64,000 nucleotides of DNA, taken from NCBI GenBank assembly GCA_002439165.1, contig DJTE01000007.1, positions 4,129 through 68,128 on the forward strand. The letters run 5' to 3'. This DNA is from Chryseobacterium indologenes (GTDB lineage: Bacteria > Bacteroidota > Bacteroidia > Flavobacteriales > Weeksellaceae). Below are positions 17,076 through 25,588 of this stretch, piece by piece. The position numbers and the translations under genes were made by a program. The number at the start of each line of letters is the position of its first letter. Position 1 is the stretch's first letter. Under the pieces are notes generated by a model. It did not search any database and was not told the DNA's origin. It saw only the letters and a list, made by a program, of their open reading frames with translations.

Positions 17076-17414
17076 TTATGATTGGCTGCTTTCATCTTCC
17101 ACAAAAGCAGCCAGAGCATTGTTTTTTACGGATCCGATGCCGTTTTCCAGTCCGTTTCCGGACTCATACATCTGGCTGGTTCCGATGATCTGCCCGTTTG
17201 CGGCTTTAAGATTAAAATAAAACCGGCCGTCTTTTGCTGTATTTCTTTCAAATTTTGTGTCATCCTGGGAATTGGTCTTTACAGATTCTATTCCGTTTTC
17301 ACAGGAGACTCTGGAGGTGTACCCCTGACCGGTTAAAATAACCTGTCCGTTTCCGGCTTTTAAACTGAACTGAAAATCATTATTGGCTCTCTTTGAAATT
17401 ATAAATTTTCCCAT
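17076..17414 (-). CDS. YegP/DUF1508 family protein
   Basis: The 112-residue protein holds two copies of the DUF1508 repeat: FQFSLKAGNGQVILTGQGYT with NGIESVK, and FYFNLKAANGQIIGTSQMYE with NGIGSVK. This is the normal two-repeat YegP layout. Members are small cytoplasmic proteins of unknown role. It is followed by its own terminator and preceded by a small secreted protein gene on the same strand, 29 bp away. Confidence 0.88.
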   Translation of the reverse strand: MGKFIISKRANNDFQFSLKAGNGQVILTGQGYTSRVSCENGIESVKTNSQDDTKFERNTAKDGRFYFNLKAANGQIIGTSQMYESGNGLENGIGSVKNNALAAFVEDESSQS

Positions 17415-17443
17415 AGTATTAGTTTTTTTAATTTGTTTTTTTG

Positions 17444-17767
17444 CTATTTGGAGGGTTCTGTCTTTTTTATTTCGGTTTTAGGTATTTCAGGAGTGACAGG
17501 ATTGGGGATTTTGTATTTTGAAAGATCTTTTTTAGGCTCTTTTAATGCCATATAAAGTGTAGTGTCCGGTTTTACGGTAAGGATTTTATACAGTTCTTTA
17601 TAGTCTTTTCTGGTGGAAGTATTGAGTTTTTCAACAGGAATGATTTCGGGCTTTCCCGGTTTTAAAATCCTGAGAGTATCTGTTTTCGGTATCATTGGCA
17701 GCTGATCGTTTTTTTGGGCGGAAACTGCAGCTGAAATTATAAATAAAGGAAATAATAAAGCTTTCAT
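17444..17767 (-). CDS. Small secreted hypothetical protein, Pro/Lys-rich
   Basis: The 107-residue product has a signal peptide (MKALLFPLFIISAAVSAQ). The rest is low-complexity and rich in Pro, Lys and Thr (KPGKPEIIPVEKLN, IPKTEIKKTEPSK). No domain is recognised. It is probably periplasmic. It lies 29 bp upstream of the yegP-like gene and could be transcribed with it. Confidence 0.65.
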   Translation of the reverse strand: MKALLFPLFIISAAVSAQKNDQLPMIPKTDTLRILKPGKPEIIPVEKLNTSTRKDYKELYKILTVKPDTTLYMALKEPKKDLSKYKIPNPVTPEIPKTEIKKTEPSK

Positions 17768-17909
17768 GTGTTGTAATTTTAAATTAAAGATAAAGAAAAA
17801 TACCGGAGTCTTCTGTTATTCAGAAGTTCCTGATATTATAAGACAATTCATGAGCCGGAAATATTACATTCTTCATGAGATATATGCAGAATGAAACTGA
17901 TGAATAGGA

Positions 17910-18368
17910 TTATCTTATATTCAGTTTTGCAATGGATTTAATTTTTTTATCCTGGCCCAGTGTAAATTCAAAATAATAATTTTCATCAGCTTTTACTTCT
18001 TCAAAGAACTGAGGCTGAGGCTGAAGCTGATCTGTGAAATATGTAAAATCTTCGGATAGCTGCAGCCGGGTATTATCCGATGAAACACAGCCGACCTCGT
18101 ACATCGCTTCACAATGTTCATTGTTTCCATTGACATCACTTACTGAAGCTGTTCCTGTCAGGACAGAGGCACAATGAAAGGTCAGTACGTAATTTTCAGC
18201 TTCTTTTTCTGAACGGACATTTGTGGCAAAAACGGCAGTATCTGCTTTTATATCTTCATTACAGGTACAGGATGCTGTCCGGGAAATTGGGTCAGTGTTA
18301 TTTTTACCGGATTCCTTGCTGCAGGCAGAAAGCGCTAATATCAGTATTGCAGATGTTATTATTTTCAT
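17910..18368 (-). CDS. Predicted lipoprotein of unknown function
   Basis: The 152-residue product starts MKIITSAILILALSACSKE, a lipoprotein signal with the lipobox LSAC (Cys16). The mature part has several further cysteines (CTCNED, FHCAS, EHCEA, VGCVS), which may form disulfides in the periplasm. No domain is recognised. It stands alone, with 142 bp to the next gene on its downstream side. Confidence 0.7.
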   Translation of the reverse strand: MKIITSAILILALSACSKESGKNNTDPISRTASCTCNEDIKADTAVFATNVRSEKEAENYVLTFHCASVLTGTASVSDVNGNNEHCEAMYEVGCVSSDNTRLQLSEDFTYFTDQLQPQPQFFEEVKADENYYFEFTLGQDKKIKSIAKLNIR

Positions 18369-18414
18369 GTTTCTTTCAATGGTATAACAAGATACAGGTT
18401 TTTCTATTATACGG

Positions 18415-18448
18415 GTAAAAAAAAGCGCCTCAAAAGATGAGACGCTTT
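18415..18448 (-). terminator. Terminator of the fad operon
   Basis: AAAGCG plus CTCA pairs with TGAG plus CGCTTT (18422-18432 with 18438-18448, one mismatch). The minus-strand transcript ends in U's 23 bp after the stop at 18471. Confidence 0.8.
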
Positions 18449-18470
18449 AATCAAATTTATGTATAAAAGA

Positions 18471-20249
18471 CTAATAAGCTCCTTTTTCAATATAATGAGC
18501 AGCCACTTTTTCAGTAAGTGCCACCACATTTGGATGGTTGGTGTATTTCGTGAATCTTCTTAATCCCGAAAGCATCATTCTCTGTTCATCTCCTTCTGCA
18601 AAAGAAACAATTCCTTCTTTAGCTGCAACGATGGTCTTCTCAACAGCTTTGTAAAGGTTAAGCTGGGCCATTGCTGCTTCTACTGAATCAGGGGCAAAAT
18701 GCTTTTCAGCTCTTAATACGGCAGATTCTGCCATATAGATCTGGTTAAGGATCTCAGACGCATTCAGCAATAGGTGCTGCTGTTTTTCAATATCCATCAT
18801 ATATTTCTGAAGGGCTGCTCCGGAAACCATAAGGAATACTTTTTTAAGGTTGGCAATAATCGATTTTTCCTCGCTCATAAATTCAGAATAATCAGGAACT
18901 TCAAATGAAGGGATTCCCATTAATTCTTTGCTGATAGCCATTGCCGGTGATAACAGATCCAGTTCTCCTTTCATTGCTCTCTTAATCAGCATTCCAACAG
19001 CCAGTAATCTGTTGATTTCGTTGGTTCCTTCATAGATTCTGGAAATTCTTGAATCTCTCCATGCCGCTTCCATCGGGGTATCTTCAGAGAATCCCATTCC
19101 TCCGTACACCTGGATTCCTTCGTCTGCCGTATGCTGGGCAAGATCTGAAACGAAAACTTTAAGAATAGAACATTCCACTGCGAATTCTTCAACACCTTTA
19201 AGCTCTGCTGCCTGATGATCCATTCCTCCTGCTACCAGCTCATCAATTTTATCCTGGATATTTTTTGCTGCTCTGTAAGACCCTGCTTCACTTACGAAAA
19301 CTCCGGTTGCCATTTCAGCAAGTTTCTTTCTGATAGCTCCGAAAGTGGAAATAGAAACGCCAAACTGCTTTCTTTCGTTAGAATACTGGATAGAGTGGTT
19401 TAAAATTCTTCTCTGTGCATCAAGACATGCCGCCGCCAGCTTGATACGGCCAACATTCAGTGCGTTTAAAGCAATTTTGAACCCGTTGTTCCTTTCTCCC
19501 AGTAAGTTTTCAACAGGAATTTTCATATCGTTGAAGAAAACCTGACGGGTAGAAGAGGCACGGATACCTAGTTTATGTTCTTCTTCTCCGAAGGTAAGAC
19601 TTTCAGGGTTTTCAAGCTCAGATCTGTTGATGACAAAACCTGTGATGTTTTTATCATCATCAATTTTTGCAAACAGGGTAAATGTATCGGCAAACCCGGC
19701 ATTGGAGATCCACATTTTCTGTCCGTTGATGATATAATGTTTTCCATCCTCAGAAAGTTTAGCTCTTGTTTTTCCAGAGTTCGCATCAGAACCTGCATCC
19801 GGTTCAGTTAAGCAGTAAGCTCCGAATTTTGCTCCTGTTGCGAGGTCCGGAAGGTATTTGTTTTTCTGCTCTTCGGTTCCGTAAAGAACGATCGGAAGGG
19901 TCCCGATTCCGGTGTGTGCTCCGTAGGCTGTGGCCAATGAACCCGTAACTCCTGAAATATAATCGCAGGCAAGCATTGTGGTTACAAACCCCATTCCCAG
20001 GCCTCCGTATTCTTCAGGAACAGCAATTCCCAACAGTCCCATTTCTCCCAGTTTACGCATCGTTTCTTCTGTGAATGCATAATCTTTTTTCTCAAAACGT
20101 TCTTTCTGAGGAACAACTTCTCTGTCGATAAATTCTTTCGCAGAATCACGAAGCATTTTTTGTTCTTCATTAAGTTCTTCAATGCTGAAGATTTCATTTG
20201 CAGGAATTTCTTTGATTAGGAATTCTCCACCCTTAAGTATATTGCTCAT
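18471..20249 (-). CDS. fadE: Acyl-CoA dehydrogenase, long form
   Basis: The 592-residue product has the acyl-CoA dehydrogenase core in the first 420 residues: AYCLTEPDAGSDANSG (FAD/substrate), MWISNAGFADTF, and RIYEGTNEINRLLAVG with the likely catalytic Glu near residue 407. About 170 further residues form a helical C-terminal extension, as in VLCAD/ACAD9-type and Bacillus FadE-type enzymes. It does the first, FAD-dependent oxidation of beta-oxidation. It is the last gene of the marR-fadN-fadA-fadE unit, the same fadN-fadA-fadE order as in B. subtilis, with a four-helix-bundle gene inserted between fadA and it. The symbol follows that order. Confidence 0.9.
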   Translation of the reverse strand: MSNILKGGEFLIKEIPANEIFSIEELNEEQKMLRDSAKEFIDREVVPQKERFEKKDYAFTEETMRKLGEMGLLGIAVPEEYGGLGMGFVTTMLACDYISGVTGSLATAYGAHTGIGTLPIVLYGTEEQKNKYLPDLATGAKFGAYCLTEPDAGSDANSGKTRAKLSEDGKHYIINGQKMWISNAGFADTFTLFAKIDDDKNITGFVINRSELENPESLTFGEEEHKLGIRASSTRQVFFNDMKIPVENLLGERNNGFKIALNALNVGRIKLAAACLDAQRRILNHSIQYSNERKQFGVSISTFGAIRKKLAEMATGVFVSEAGSYRAAKNIQDKIDELVAGGMDHQAAELKGVEEFAVECSILKVFVSDLAQHTADEGIQVYGGMGFSEDTPMEAAWRDSRISRIYEGTNEINRLLAVGMLIKRAMKGELDLLSPAMAISKELMGIPSFEVPDYSEFMSEEKSIIANLKKVFLMVSGAALQKYMMDIEKQQHLLLNASEILNQIYMAESAVLRAEKHFAPDSVEAAMAQLNLYKAVEKTIVAAKEGIVSFAEGDEQRMMLSGLRRFTKYTNHPNVVALTEKVAAHYIEKGAY

Positions 20250-20299
20250 TTGCTATTATTTTAAATTTTAGATTATAAATTTTAAATTAGATTTTGTCG
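20250..20299. repeat. AT-rich repeat flanking the four-helix-bundle gene (left side)
   Basis: An AATTTTAGATTATAAATTTT-type stretch with internal dyad symmetry. A related stretch (AATTTATAATTTAAAATC) lies on the other side of the gene at 20657-20687. Confidence 0.5.
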
Positions 20300-20656
20300 T
20301 TATAAATTTTCAGATGATGTTTTAATGATTTTAGTCAAAATATTAATAATCATTTCTATTTCTTTTAAATAAGGATCGATATCAATTTGAACAAGATTTG
20401 AAGAATGATAAAGCCTCAGCCAGTATCTTGTTTCTCTGGCTTCTTTATTGGCAATAGAAAGTTTTGATATAAAATCTTTTTTAGACTGTGCCGCAATAGC
20501 TTCTTCTACGTTTGCTCCGATAGAAGTTCCGGATCGAAGAATTTGCTTCGATAAAATAAACTCATTTTGAGATTTGCATTCAGTGTAAAATTTTATTATT
20601 CCTAAAGCAAAATCAAATGTTTTTATTTGAATCAAATTATCTTCTTTGAAACTCAT
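20300..20656 (-). CDS. Four-helix-bundle protein (23S rRNA intervening-sequence protein family)
   Basis: The 118-residue all-alpha protein belongs to the four-helix-bundle/IVP family: FDFALGIIKFYTECK, LSKQILRSGTSIGANVEEAI, KLSIANKEARETRYWLRLYH and a hydrophobic last helix. Relatives occur inside 23S rRNA intervening sequences and scattered through Bacteroidota genomes; their function is not established. It sits between fadA and fadE on the same strand, with related AT-rich stretches on both sides, so it looks like a later insertion into the operon. It has no relation to fatty-acid breakdown that I can see. Confidence 0.85.
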   Translation of the reverse strand: MSFKEDNLIQIKTFDFALGIIKFYTECKSQNEFILSKQILRSGTSIGANVEEAIAAQSKKDFISKLSIANKEARETRYWLRLYHSSNLVQIDIDPYLKEIEMIINILTKIIKTSSENL

Positions 20657-20687
20657 CTAAAATTTATAATTTAAAATCTATAATTAA
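20657..20687. repeat. AT-rich repeat flanking the four-helix-bundle gene (right side)
   Basis: It contains AATTTATAATTTAAAATC, which resembles the stretch at 20250-20299 in both direct and inverted sense because each half is itself nearly palindromic. Confidence 0.5.
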
Positions 20688-21866
20688 TTAAAGTAGTTCA
20701 AAAATAGAAGCCGCTCCCTGGCCTGTTCCCACACACATGGATACCATTCCGTATTTGTTGCCTCGTCTTCTCATTTCATCAAGAAGCTGAACGGTAAGTT
20801 TGGTTCCGGTACATCCAAGCGGGTGGCCTAAAGCGATGGCTCCTCCGTTGACGTTCAGGATATCCGGGTTTAATCCCAGTTCTTTTTTTATGGCTACCGA
20901 TTGAGAGGCAAAAGCTTCGTTAAGCTCAATCAGTTCGATATCTTTTAATTCCAGACCTGCCTGTTTCAACGCTTTTGGAATAGCATAGATAGGTCCCATT
21001 CCCATAATTCTTGGCTCAAGACCTGCAGCAGCGTAAGCCACTAATCTGGCTTCCGGCTGTAATCCCAATTCTTTTACCATTTCTTCACTCATTACCATTA
21101 CGAAAGCCGCTCCGTCGCTCATTTGTGAAGAGTTTCCGGCTGTAACGCTTCCTCCGTTGGCAAATACAGGTCTTAATTTGGCTAAACCTGCCAGTGAAGT
21201 ATCGGCTCTTGGCCCTTCATCCACAGAGAAATCGAACTTTTTAGTCTGCATTTTCTGATTCTCGTCCAGGAAATTGTATTCTACAGGAACGGGAACGATC
21301 TGGTTGGTAAATTTTCCTTCCTGATTGGCTTTCAAAGCCTTCATATGAGATTCAAAAGCAAACTGATCCTGTTCTTCTCTTGATATATTATATTGTTTGG
21401 CTACTTCTTCCGCAGTATAACCCATTCCCCAGTAATAGTCCGGGTTGGTTTTTGCAATATCCGTTTCTGGAACCGGCTTATAACCACCCATCGGAATATA
21501 TGACATAGACTCTGTTCCTCCTGCAATAATGCAGTCTGCCATTCCAGCCTGGATTTTTGCCGAAGCAATAGCAATAGCCTCGCTTCCCGATGCACAGTAT
21601 CTGTTTACAGTAACTCCCGGAACTTTATCTGTATTCAGTCCCATTAAGGAAATAAGGCGGGCAACGTTAAGTCCCTGCTCAGCTTCCGGCATCGCATTTC
21701 CTACAATAAGGTCGTCAATTCTGTTTTTATCTAATTGCGGAAGCTCCGCCATTAATTTTTCAATAACGGTTGCCGCCATTACATCGGGTCTTGTAAATCT
21801 TAAACTTCCCTTTGGAGCTTTTCCAACGGCCGTTCTGAACCCCTTTACTATATATGCTGTTTTCAT
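20688..21866 (-). CDS. fadA: Acetyl-CoA C-acyltransferase (3-ketoacyl-CoA thiolase)
   Basis: The 392-residue product is a full-length thiolase. The acyl-accepting Cys91 lies in NRYCASGSEAIA, His348 in GGAIALGHPLGCTG, and the second catalytic Cys378 in MCVGTGQGAA. It performs the thiolytic cleavage that ends each beta-oxidation round. It belongs to the minus-strand marR-fadN-fadA-fadE unit. A RAYT transposase with REP-like hairpins separates it from fadN upstream. Confidence 0.95.
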   Translation of the reverse strand: MKTAYIVKGFRTAVGKAPKGSLRFTRPDVMAATVIEKLMAELPQLDKNRIDDLIVGNAMPEAEQGLNVARLISLMGLNTDKVPGVTVNRYCASGSEAIAIASAKIQAGMADCIIAGGTESMSYIPMGGYKPVPETDIAKTNPDYYWGMGYTAEEVAKQYNISREEQDQFAFESHMKALKANQEGKFTNQIVPVPVEYNFLDENQKMQTKKFDFSVDEGPRADTSLAGLAKLRPVFANGGSVTAGNSSQMSDGAAFVMVMSEEMVKELGLQPEARLVAYAAAGLEPRIMGMGPIYAIPKALKQAGLELKDIELIELNEAFASQSVAIKKELGLNPDILNVNGGAIALGHPLGCTGTKLTVQLLDEMRRRGNKYGMVSMCVGTGQGAASIFELL

Positions 21867-21900
21867 ATTTTTTGTTTAATTAATTTGTTTTTGAGAGATT

Positions 21901-21977
21901 TTGCCTCGTAGAGGTAAACTGTTTATAGTTTGTATTGTTTTGCAATTCAGGGAGCTCCGTAGGAGCGACCTGTTAGT
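21901..21977 (-). repeat. REP-like hairpins on the left of the RAYT gene (two copies)
   Basis: The outer copy is TTGCCTC GTA GAGGTAA (21901-21917) followed by ACTGTTTATAG. The inner copy is GCTCC GTA GGAGC (21954-21966) followed by GACCTGTTAGT. Both read hairpin then tail toward the gene. Confidence 0.75.
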
Positions 21978-22437
21978 CTTCAACCCATTCAAATAAGTAT
22001 TTCGGATCATATTCAATTTCAAATTTTGACATGAAATCCAGATATTCTTCTCTAAAAGTTTTGTTTTTATGATGTTCTTCCTGATTTAAAATATATTTTA
22101 CAACAGAATCAGCGCTGCTTTTAGAATAAGAAAAAGCTCCGTACCCTTCCTGCCAATTGAATTTTCCATTGACCCATCCACTTTCATTGATGAATTTTGA
22201 AGAACCTGCTTTAATATCTCTTACTAAATCTGAAACTGATAATGTCGGATTCATGCTTACAAGAATATGAACATGGTCTGGCATTGCAAAAACTGCGAAT
22301 AATTTTTGATTTCTGTTGCTAACGATACCTGTGATGTATTTATGTAATTCTTCTCTGTTCTCTTTTGAAATCAGATTTTGTTTTCCTTTTACTGCGAAAA
22401 CAATTTGAATATAAATCTGTGTATAGGTATTGGCCAT
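21973..22437 (-). CDS. REP-associated tyrosine transposase (RAYT, IS200/IS605-like)
   Basis: The 154-residue protein is a Y1-type HUH enzyme: the HUH motif is HVH in MPDHVHILVSMNP, and the likely nucleophilic Tyr lies in QEGYGAFSYSKSSAD. Length and motif order match IS200-like TnpA and RAYT proteins. Four short hairpins with a shared CTGTTAGT-like tail flank it in inverted pairs, which favours a REP-processing RAYT over a self-moving IS. Its last codons overlap the tail of the left inner repeat. It lies between fadN and fadA, and its reading direction keeps operon transcription intact. Confidence 0.88.
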   Translation of the reverse strand: MANTYTQIYIQIVFAVKGKQNLISKENREELHKYITGIVSNRNQKLFAVFAMPDHVHILVSMNPTLSVSDLVRDIKAGSSKFINESGWVNGKFNWQEGYGAFSYSKSSADSVVKYILNQEEHHKNKTFREEYLDFMSKFEIEYDPKYLFEWVED

Positions 22438-22440
22438 AAA

Positions 22441-22516
22441 ACTAACAGGTCGCCTCTACGAGGCTCTTCAAAATTGTAGATTATTCATAGCTATTAACAG
22501 TTCGCTCCTACGGAGC
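22441..22516 (+). repeat. REP-like hairpins on the right of the RAYT gene (two copies)
   Basis: The inner copy is ACTAACAGGTC then GCCTC TAC GAGGC (22441-22464). The outer copy is TTAACAGTTC then GCTCC TAC GGAGC (about 22495-22516). They are the inverted counterparts of the left-hand copies. Confidence 0.75.
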
Positions 22517-22522
22517 TCCTCA

Positions 22523-24916
22523 TTAATTTCTCAACGGTTTACCATTTTGTAACATATACTGAATTCTTTCAAGAGTTTTTCTTTCGCCGCAAAGTTGAAG
22601 GAATGTTTCTCTTTCAAGGTTCAGTAAGTACTGTTCCGTTACGACAGTTGGTTCGGAAAGATTTCCTCCCACCATTACGTTGGCCAGTTTATCGGCAATT
22701 TTCTTGTCGTGTGCGGAGATATAGTTTCCGGTAAGCATCTGGTCGGTTCCTACGTAGAACATTCCCAATGCATCTTTACCAAGAACTTTTACTTTTTGTT
22801 CGATCGGTTGAGTATATCCCTGTTCTGCCAATAGTTTGGCTACTTTTTTAGCTTCGGCGATCTGTCTGTTTTTGCTTACGGAAACAATGTCTTTACCTTT
22901 CTCAAGGATTCCCATATCGTAAGCTTCATAGGCTGATGTAGCTACTTTACCCATAGCGATATTCATGAAGGCATCACGGAGTCTGTTATTTTTAACGTCA
23001 TCGTTGTGGAATTCTCTTGAAGTTCTTAAAGTAAGTTCTTTGGTACCTCCACCGCCAGGAATTACACCAACACCTGTTTCTACAAGCCCGATGTATGTTT
23101 CTGCTGCTGCAACCACTCGGTCTGCATGCATGGTCATTTCGCATCCGCCTCCTAAAGTCATTCCGTGAGGGGCAACAACTACCGGGATAGATGAGTATCG
23201 TACTCTCATCATTGATTTCTGGAAGTAGGCGATGGCCATATTCAGATCATCCCAGTCCTGTTCGATGGCCATCATCAGGATCATGGCAAGATTGGCTCCT
23301 ACGGAGAAGTTCGCTCCCTGGTTTCCGATCACCAATCCGTCGTATTCTTTTTCGGCTAAATCGATGGCGCGGTTAAGTCCGTCAAGTACTTCACCACCTA
23401 AGGAATTCATTTTAGAACGGATCTCAAAGTTGATGATTCCGTCACCCAGATCTTCGATAGCAGCTCCTGAGTTGCTCCAAAGGGTTTTGTTTTTTCTGAT
23501 GTTATCAAGGATAATGAAAGCATCCTGTCCAGGAATTTTGTTATATTCTCCAGAGTTTTTATCAACATAAATGCTTTGTCCTTCGTCATTTACTTTATAA
23601 AAAGTTTCCACATTTTTTACCCAGTCTGAAACTTCATACCCTGCATCTTTAGCCAGTTCAATACCTTTTTGAACACCTACGGCATCCCAGATCTCGAAAG
23701 GTCCGTTTTCCCAGCCGAAACCGGCTCTCATGGCATCGTCAATTTTATAGACTTCATCAGAGATTTCAGGAACTTTATGCGAAACATAAGCGAAAAGAGC
23801 ACCTAAAGATTTTCTGTACAGTTCTCCTGCTTTATCTTTTCCTCCGATCAGGACTTTGAATCTGTCAATCGGTTTATCAATATTTTTTGTAAGTTCCAGG
23901 GTAGGGAATGAAGATTTGCCCTGAAGTTCATATTCAAGAGTGTCAAGGTTTAATCCGTGAATTTCAGATTTGCCTTCCGCATTCTTTACTTTTTTATAGA
24001 ATCCCTGTTCTGTTTTGGAGCCCAGCCATTTGTTATCCATCATTTTCTGGATATAATCGGGAAGGGCAAAAACATCGTTGAAATCGTTGGCTTCAGCACC
24101 GCTCTGGCGAACACCGTTGGCCACCATGACAAGAGTGTCAAGACCTACTACGTCAGCTGTTCTGAATGTTGCGGATTTTGGGCGGCCGATTACCGGACCT
24201 GTTAATTTATCTACCTCAGAAACGGTAAGCCCCAGCTTCTGTACATTATGAAGAAGATCCATCATAGAGAAAACCCCGATTCTGTTGGCGATGAATGCCG
24301 GAGTATCTTTGGCTAAAACGGTTGTCTTACCTAAGAACTTGGCTCCGTAATTCATATAGAAATCCACAATTTCAGGATCGGTATCCTGAGTTGGGATAAT
24401 TTCCAGTAGAGGAAGGTATCTTACAGGATTAAAGAAGTGGGTTCCTGCAAAATATTTTTTGAAATCATCGCTTCTTCCTTCCGTTAGCAGATGAATTGGA
24501 ATTCCGGATGTATTAGAAGAAATTAATGTTCCCGGTTTTCTGAATTGTTCTATTTTTTCATAAACAGACTTTTTAATGTCCAATCTTTCTACAACTACTT
24601 CAATAATCCAGTCTGTGTTTTTGATTTTCTGAAGATCGTCGTCAAAGTTTCCTACCTTTATTCTGTCTGCAAATTTAGGCGAATAGAGGAGTGCCGGACT
24701 TGCTTTTTTCAGTTTTTCAAAGTTTTCAGAGGCAATTCTGTTTCTTACCGCTTTGTCATCTTTGGTCAAACCTTTCTTCTGCTCAGCTTCAGTCAGTTCA
24801 AAAGGAACGATATCCAAAAGTGACACTTCCACGCCGATATTGGCAAAGTGTGCTGCAATACCACTCCCCATAATTCCTGAACCAAGAACCGTTACATGTT
24901 TGATTCTTCTTTTCAT
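22523..24916 (-). CDS. fadN: 3-hydroxyacyl-CoA dehydrogenase / enoyl-CoA hydratase (FadN-type)
   Basis: From the ATG at 24916 the product has 797 residues and begins MKRRIKHVTVLGSGIMGSGI, the NAD-binding Rossmann motif. The dehydrogenase part fills about residues 1-290 (THFFNPVRYLPLLEIIPT, KDTPAFIANRIGVF). A second HCDH-like segment follows, and a crotonase domain (EQDWDDLNMAIAYFQ, GMTLGGGCEMTMHADRVVAA, LVETGVGVIPGGGGTKE) lies toward the C-terminus. Dehydrogenase before hydratase is the FadN order, the reverse of E. coli FadB. A longer in-frame start at 24946 adds MAFRNNKNLH. It does the middle two steps of beta-oxidation and follows marR by 56 bp. Confidence 0.93.
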   Translation of the reverse strand: MKRRIKHVTVLGSGIMGSGIAAHFANIGVEVSLLDIVPFELTEAEQKKGLTKDDKAVRNRIASENFEKLKKASPALLYSPKFADRIKVGNFDDDLQKIKNTDWIIEVVVERLDIKKSVYEKIEQFRKPGTLISSNTSGIPIHLLTEGRSDDFKKYFAGTHFFNPVRYLPLLEIIPTQDTDPEIVDFYMNYGAKFLGKTTVLAKDTPAFIANRIGVFSMMDLLHNVQKLGLTVSEVDKLTGPVIGRPKSATFRTADVVGLDTLVMVANGVRQSGAEANDFNDVFALPDYIQKMMDNKWLGSKTEQGFYKKVKNAEGKSEIHGLNLDTLEYELQGKSSFPTLELTKNIDKPIDRFKVLIGGKDKAGELYRKSLGALFAYVSHKVPEISDEVYKIDDAMRAGFGWENGPFEIWDAVGVQKGIELAKDAGYEVSDWVKNVETFYKVNDEGQSIYVDKNSGEYNKIPGQDAFIILDNIRKNKTLWSNSGAAIEDLGDGIINFEIRSKMNSLGGEVLDGLNRAIDLAEKEYDGLVIGNQGANFSVGANLAMILMMAIEQDWDDLNMAIAYFQKSMMRVRYSSIPVVVAPHGMTLGGGCEMTMHADRVVAAAETYIGLVETGVGVIPGGGGTKELTLRTSREFHNDDVKNNRLRDAFMNIAMGKVATSAYEAYDMGILEKGKDIVSVSKNRQIAEAKKVAKLLAEQGYTQPIEQKVKVLGKDALGMFYVGTDQMLTGNYISAHDKKIADKLANVMVGGNLSEPTVVTEQYLLNLERETFLQLCGERKTLERIQYMLQNGKPLRN

Positions 24917-24972
24917 ATGTAAATTTTTATTATTTCTAAAAGCCATAAATAACCTTACGGTTTTATGATCAC

Positions 24973-25425
24973 TTATTTTCTGTTGTTTAATAATTCATTG
25001 GCAATTTTCATCACTTCAGACATGACTTCCTTAAAGGTTTCCAGCTTTTCAGGAGCAATTTTCTCCATCACTTTCTTATTAAAGTTCACTACTACCTCTT
25101 TAGACATGTTTCTTGAGTTCAGTCCTTTATCCGTAAGTTTGATGATGACCTCCCTTTTATCAGTCGTCGTCTTTTCCTTATAGATATAGCCGTTATCCTC
25201 CAGGAGTTTAATGATCCGGGTGAGGGAAGTAGGCTCAATGGCCATCTTGGGGCCAAGGTTGGTGCTTCTTGTTCCTTCTTTAGGATCAATTTTAAGAAGA
25301 GTCAGGGCCTGTACGGCCGTAGAATCATGCTCCTGTGCAAGTTCTGTGTACATTTTAGAAACAGCTAACCAAGTCTGCTTCAAAATGAGATCTACGTTTT
25401 CTATTTTTTCCTTGTTATTATCCAT
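24973..25425 (-). CDS. MarR-family regulator, first gene of the fad operon
   Basis: The 150-residue protein is a winged-helix MarR: LGPKMAIEPTSLTRIIKLLE is the recognition-helix region and TTTDKREVIIKLTDKG is the wing. Being the first gene of the fad unit, it is likely its autoregulator, with acyl-CoA or a fatty acid as a plausible ligand; that is inference. Its promoter carries two near-identical palindromes, one of them between the -33 and -7 regions. It plays the same operon position as a fatty-acid-response repressor but is unrelated to TetR-type FadR. Confidence 0.9.
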   Translation of the reverse strand: MDNNKEKIENVDLILKQTWLAVSKMYTELAQEHDSTAVQALTLLKIDPKEGTRSTNLGPKMAIEPTSLTRIIKLLEDNGYIYKEKTTTDKREVIIKLTDKGLNSRNMSKEVVVNFNKKVMEKIAPEKLETFKEVMSEVMKIANELLNNRK

Positions 25426-25447
25426 CTTTCGTACTAATGGTGTTACC

Positions 25448-25455
25448 CAAATTTA
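25448..25455 (-). promoter_or_regulatory. -7 element (TAAATTTG) of the marR-fadNAE operon
   Basis: TAAATTTG on the minus strand matches TAnnTTTG, 23 bp before the marR start. Operator 1 (25460-25479) begins 5 bp upstream of it, in the -33/-7 spacer. Confidence 0.65.
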
Positions 25456-25459
25456 GTGA

Positions 25460-25479
25460 ATATTATGCATGCATAGTAT
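25460..25479. promoter_or_regulatory. Palindromic operator 1 of the marR-fad promoter
   Basis: ATATTATGCATGCATAGTAT is palindromic apart from one mismatched position. It sits between the -33 and -7 promoter regions, where a bound repressor would block RNA polymerase. Confidence 0.75.
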
Positions 25480-25542
25480 TTATTAACGTTAAATTTTGTT
25501 AATAATCTGATAATAAGATGGTTAAATTGTATGACAAGCATA

Positions 25543-25562
25543 ATACTATGCATGCATAGTAT
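25543..25562. promoter_or_regulatory. Palindromic operator 2, 83 bp upstream
   Basis: ATACTATGCATGCATAGTAT is a perfect 20-bp palindrome and differs from operator 1 at one base. Centre-to-centre distance is 83 bp, close to eight helical turns. Confidence 0.75.
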
Positions 25563-25588
25563 GTGAATTAATTAAAGAAAACCAGCTA

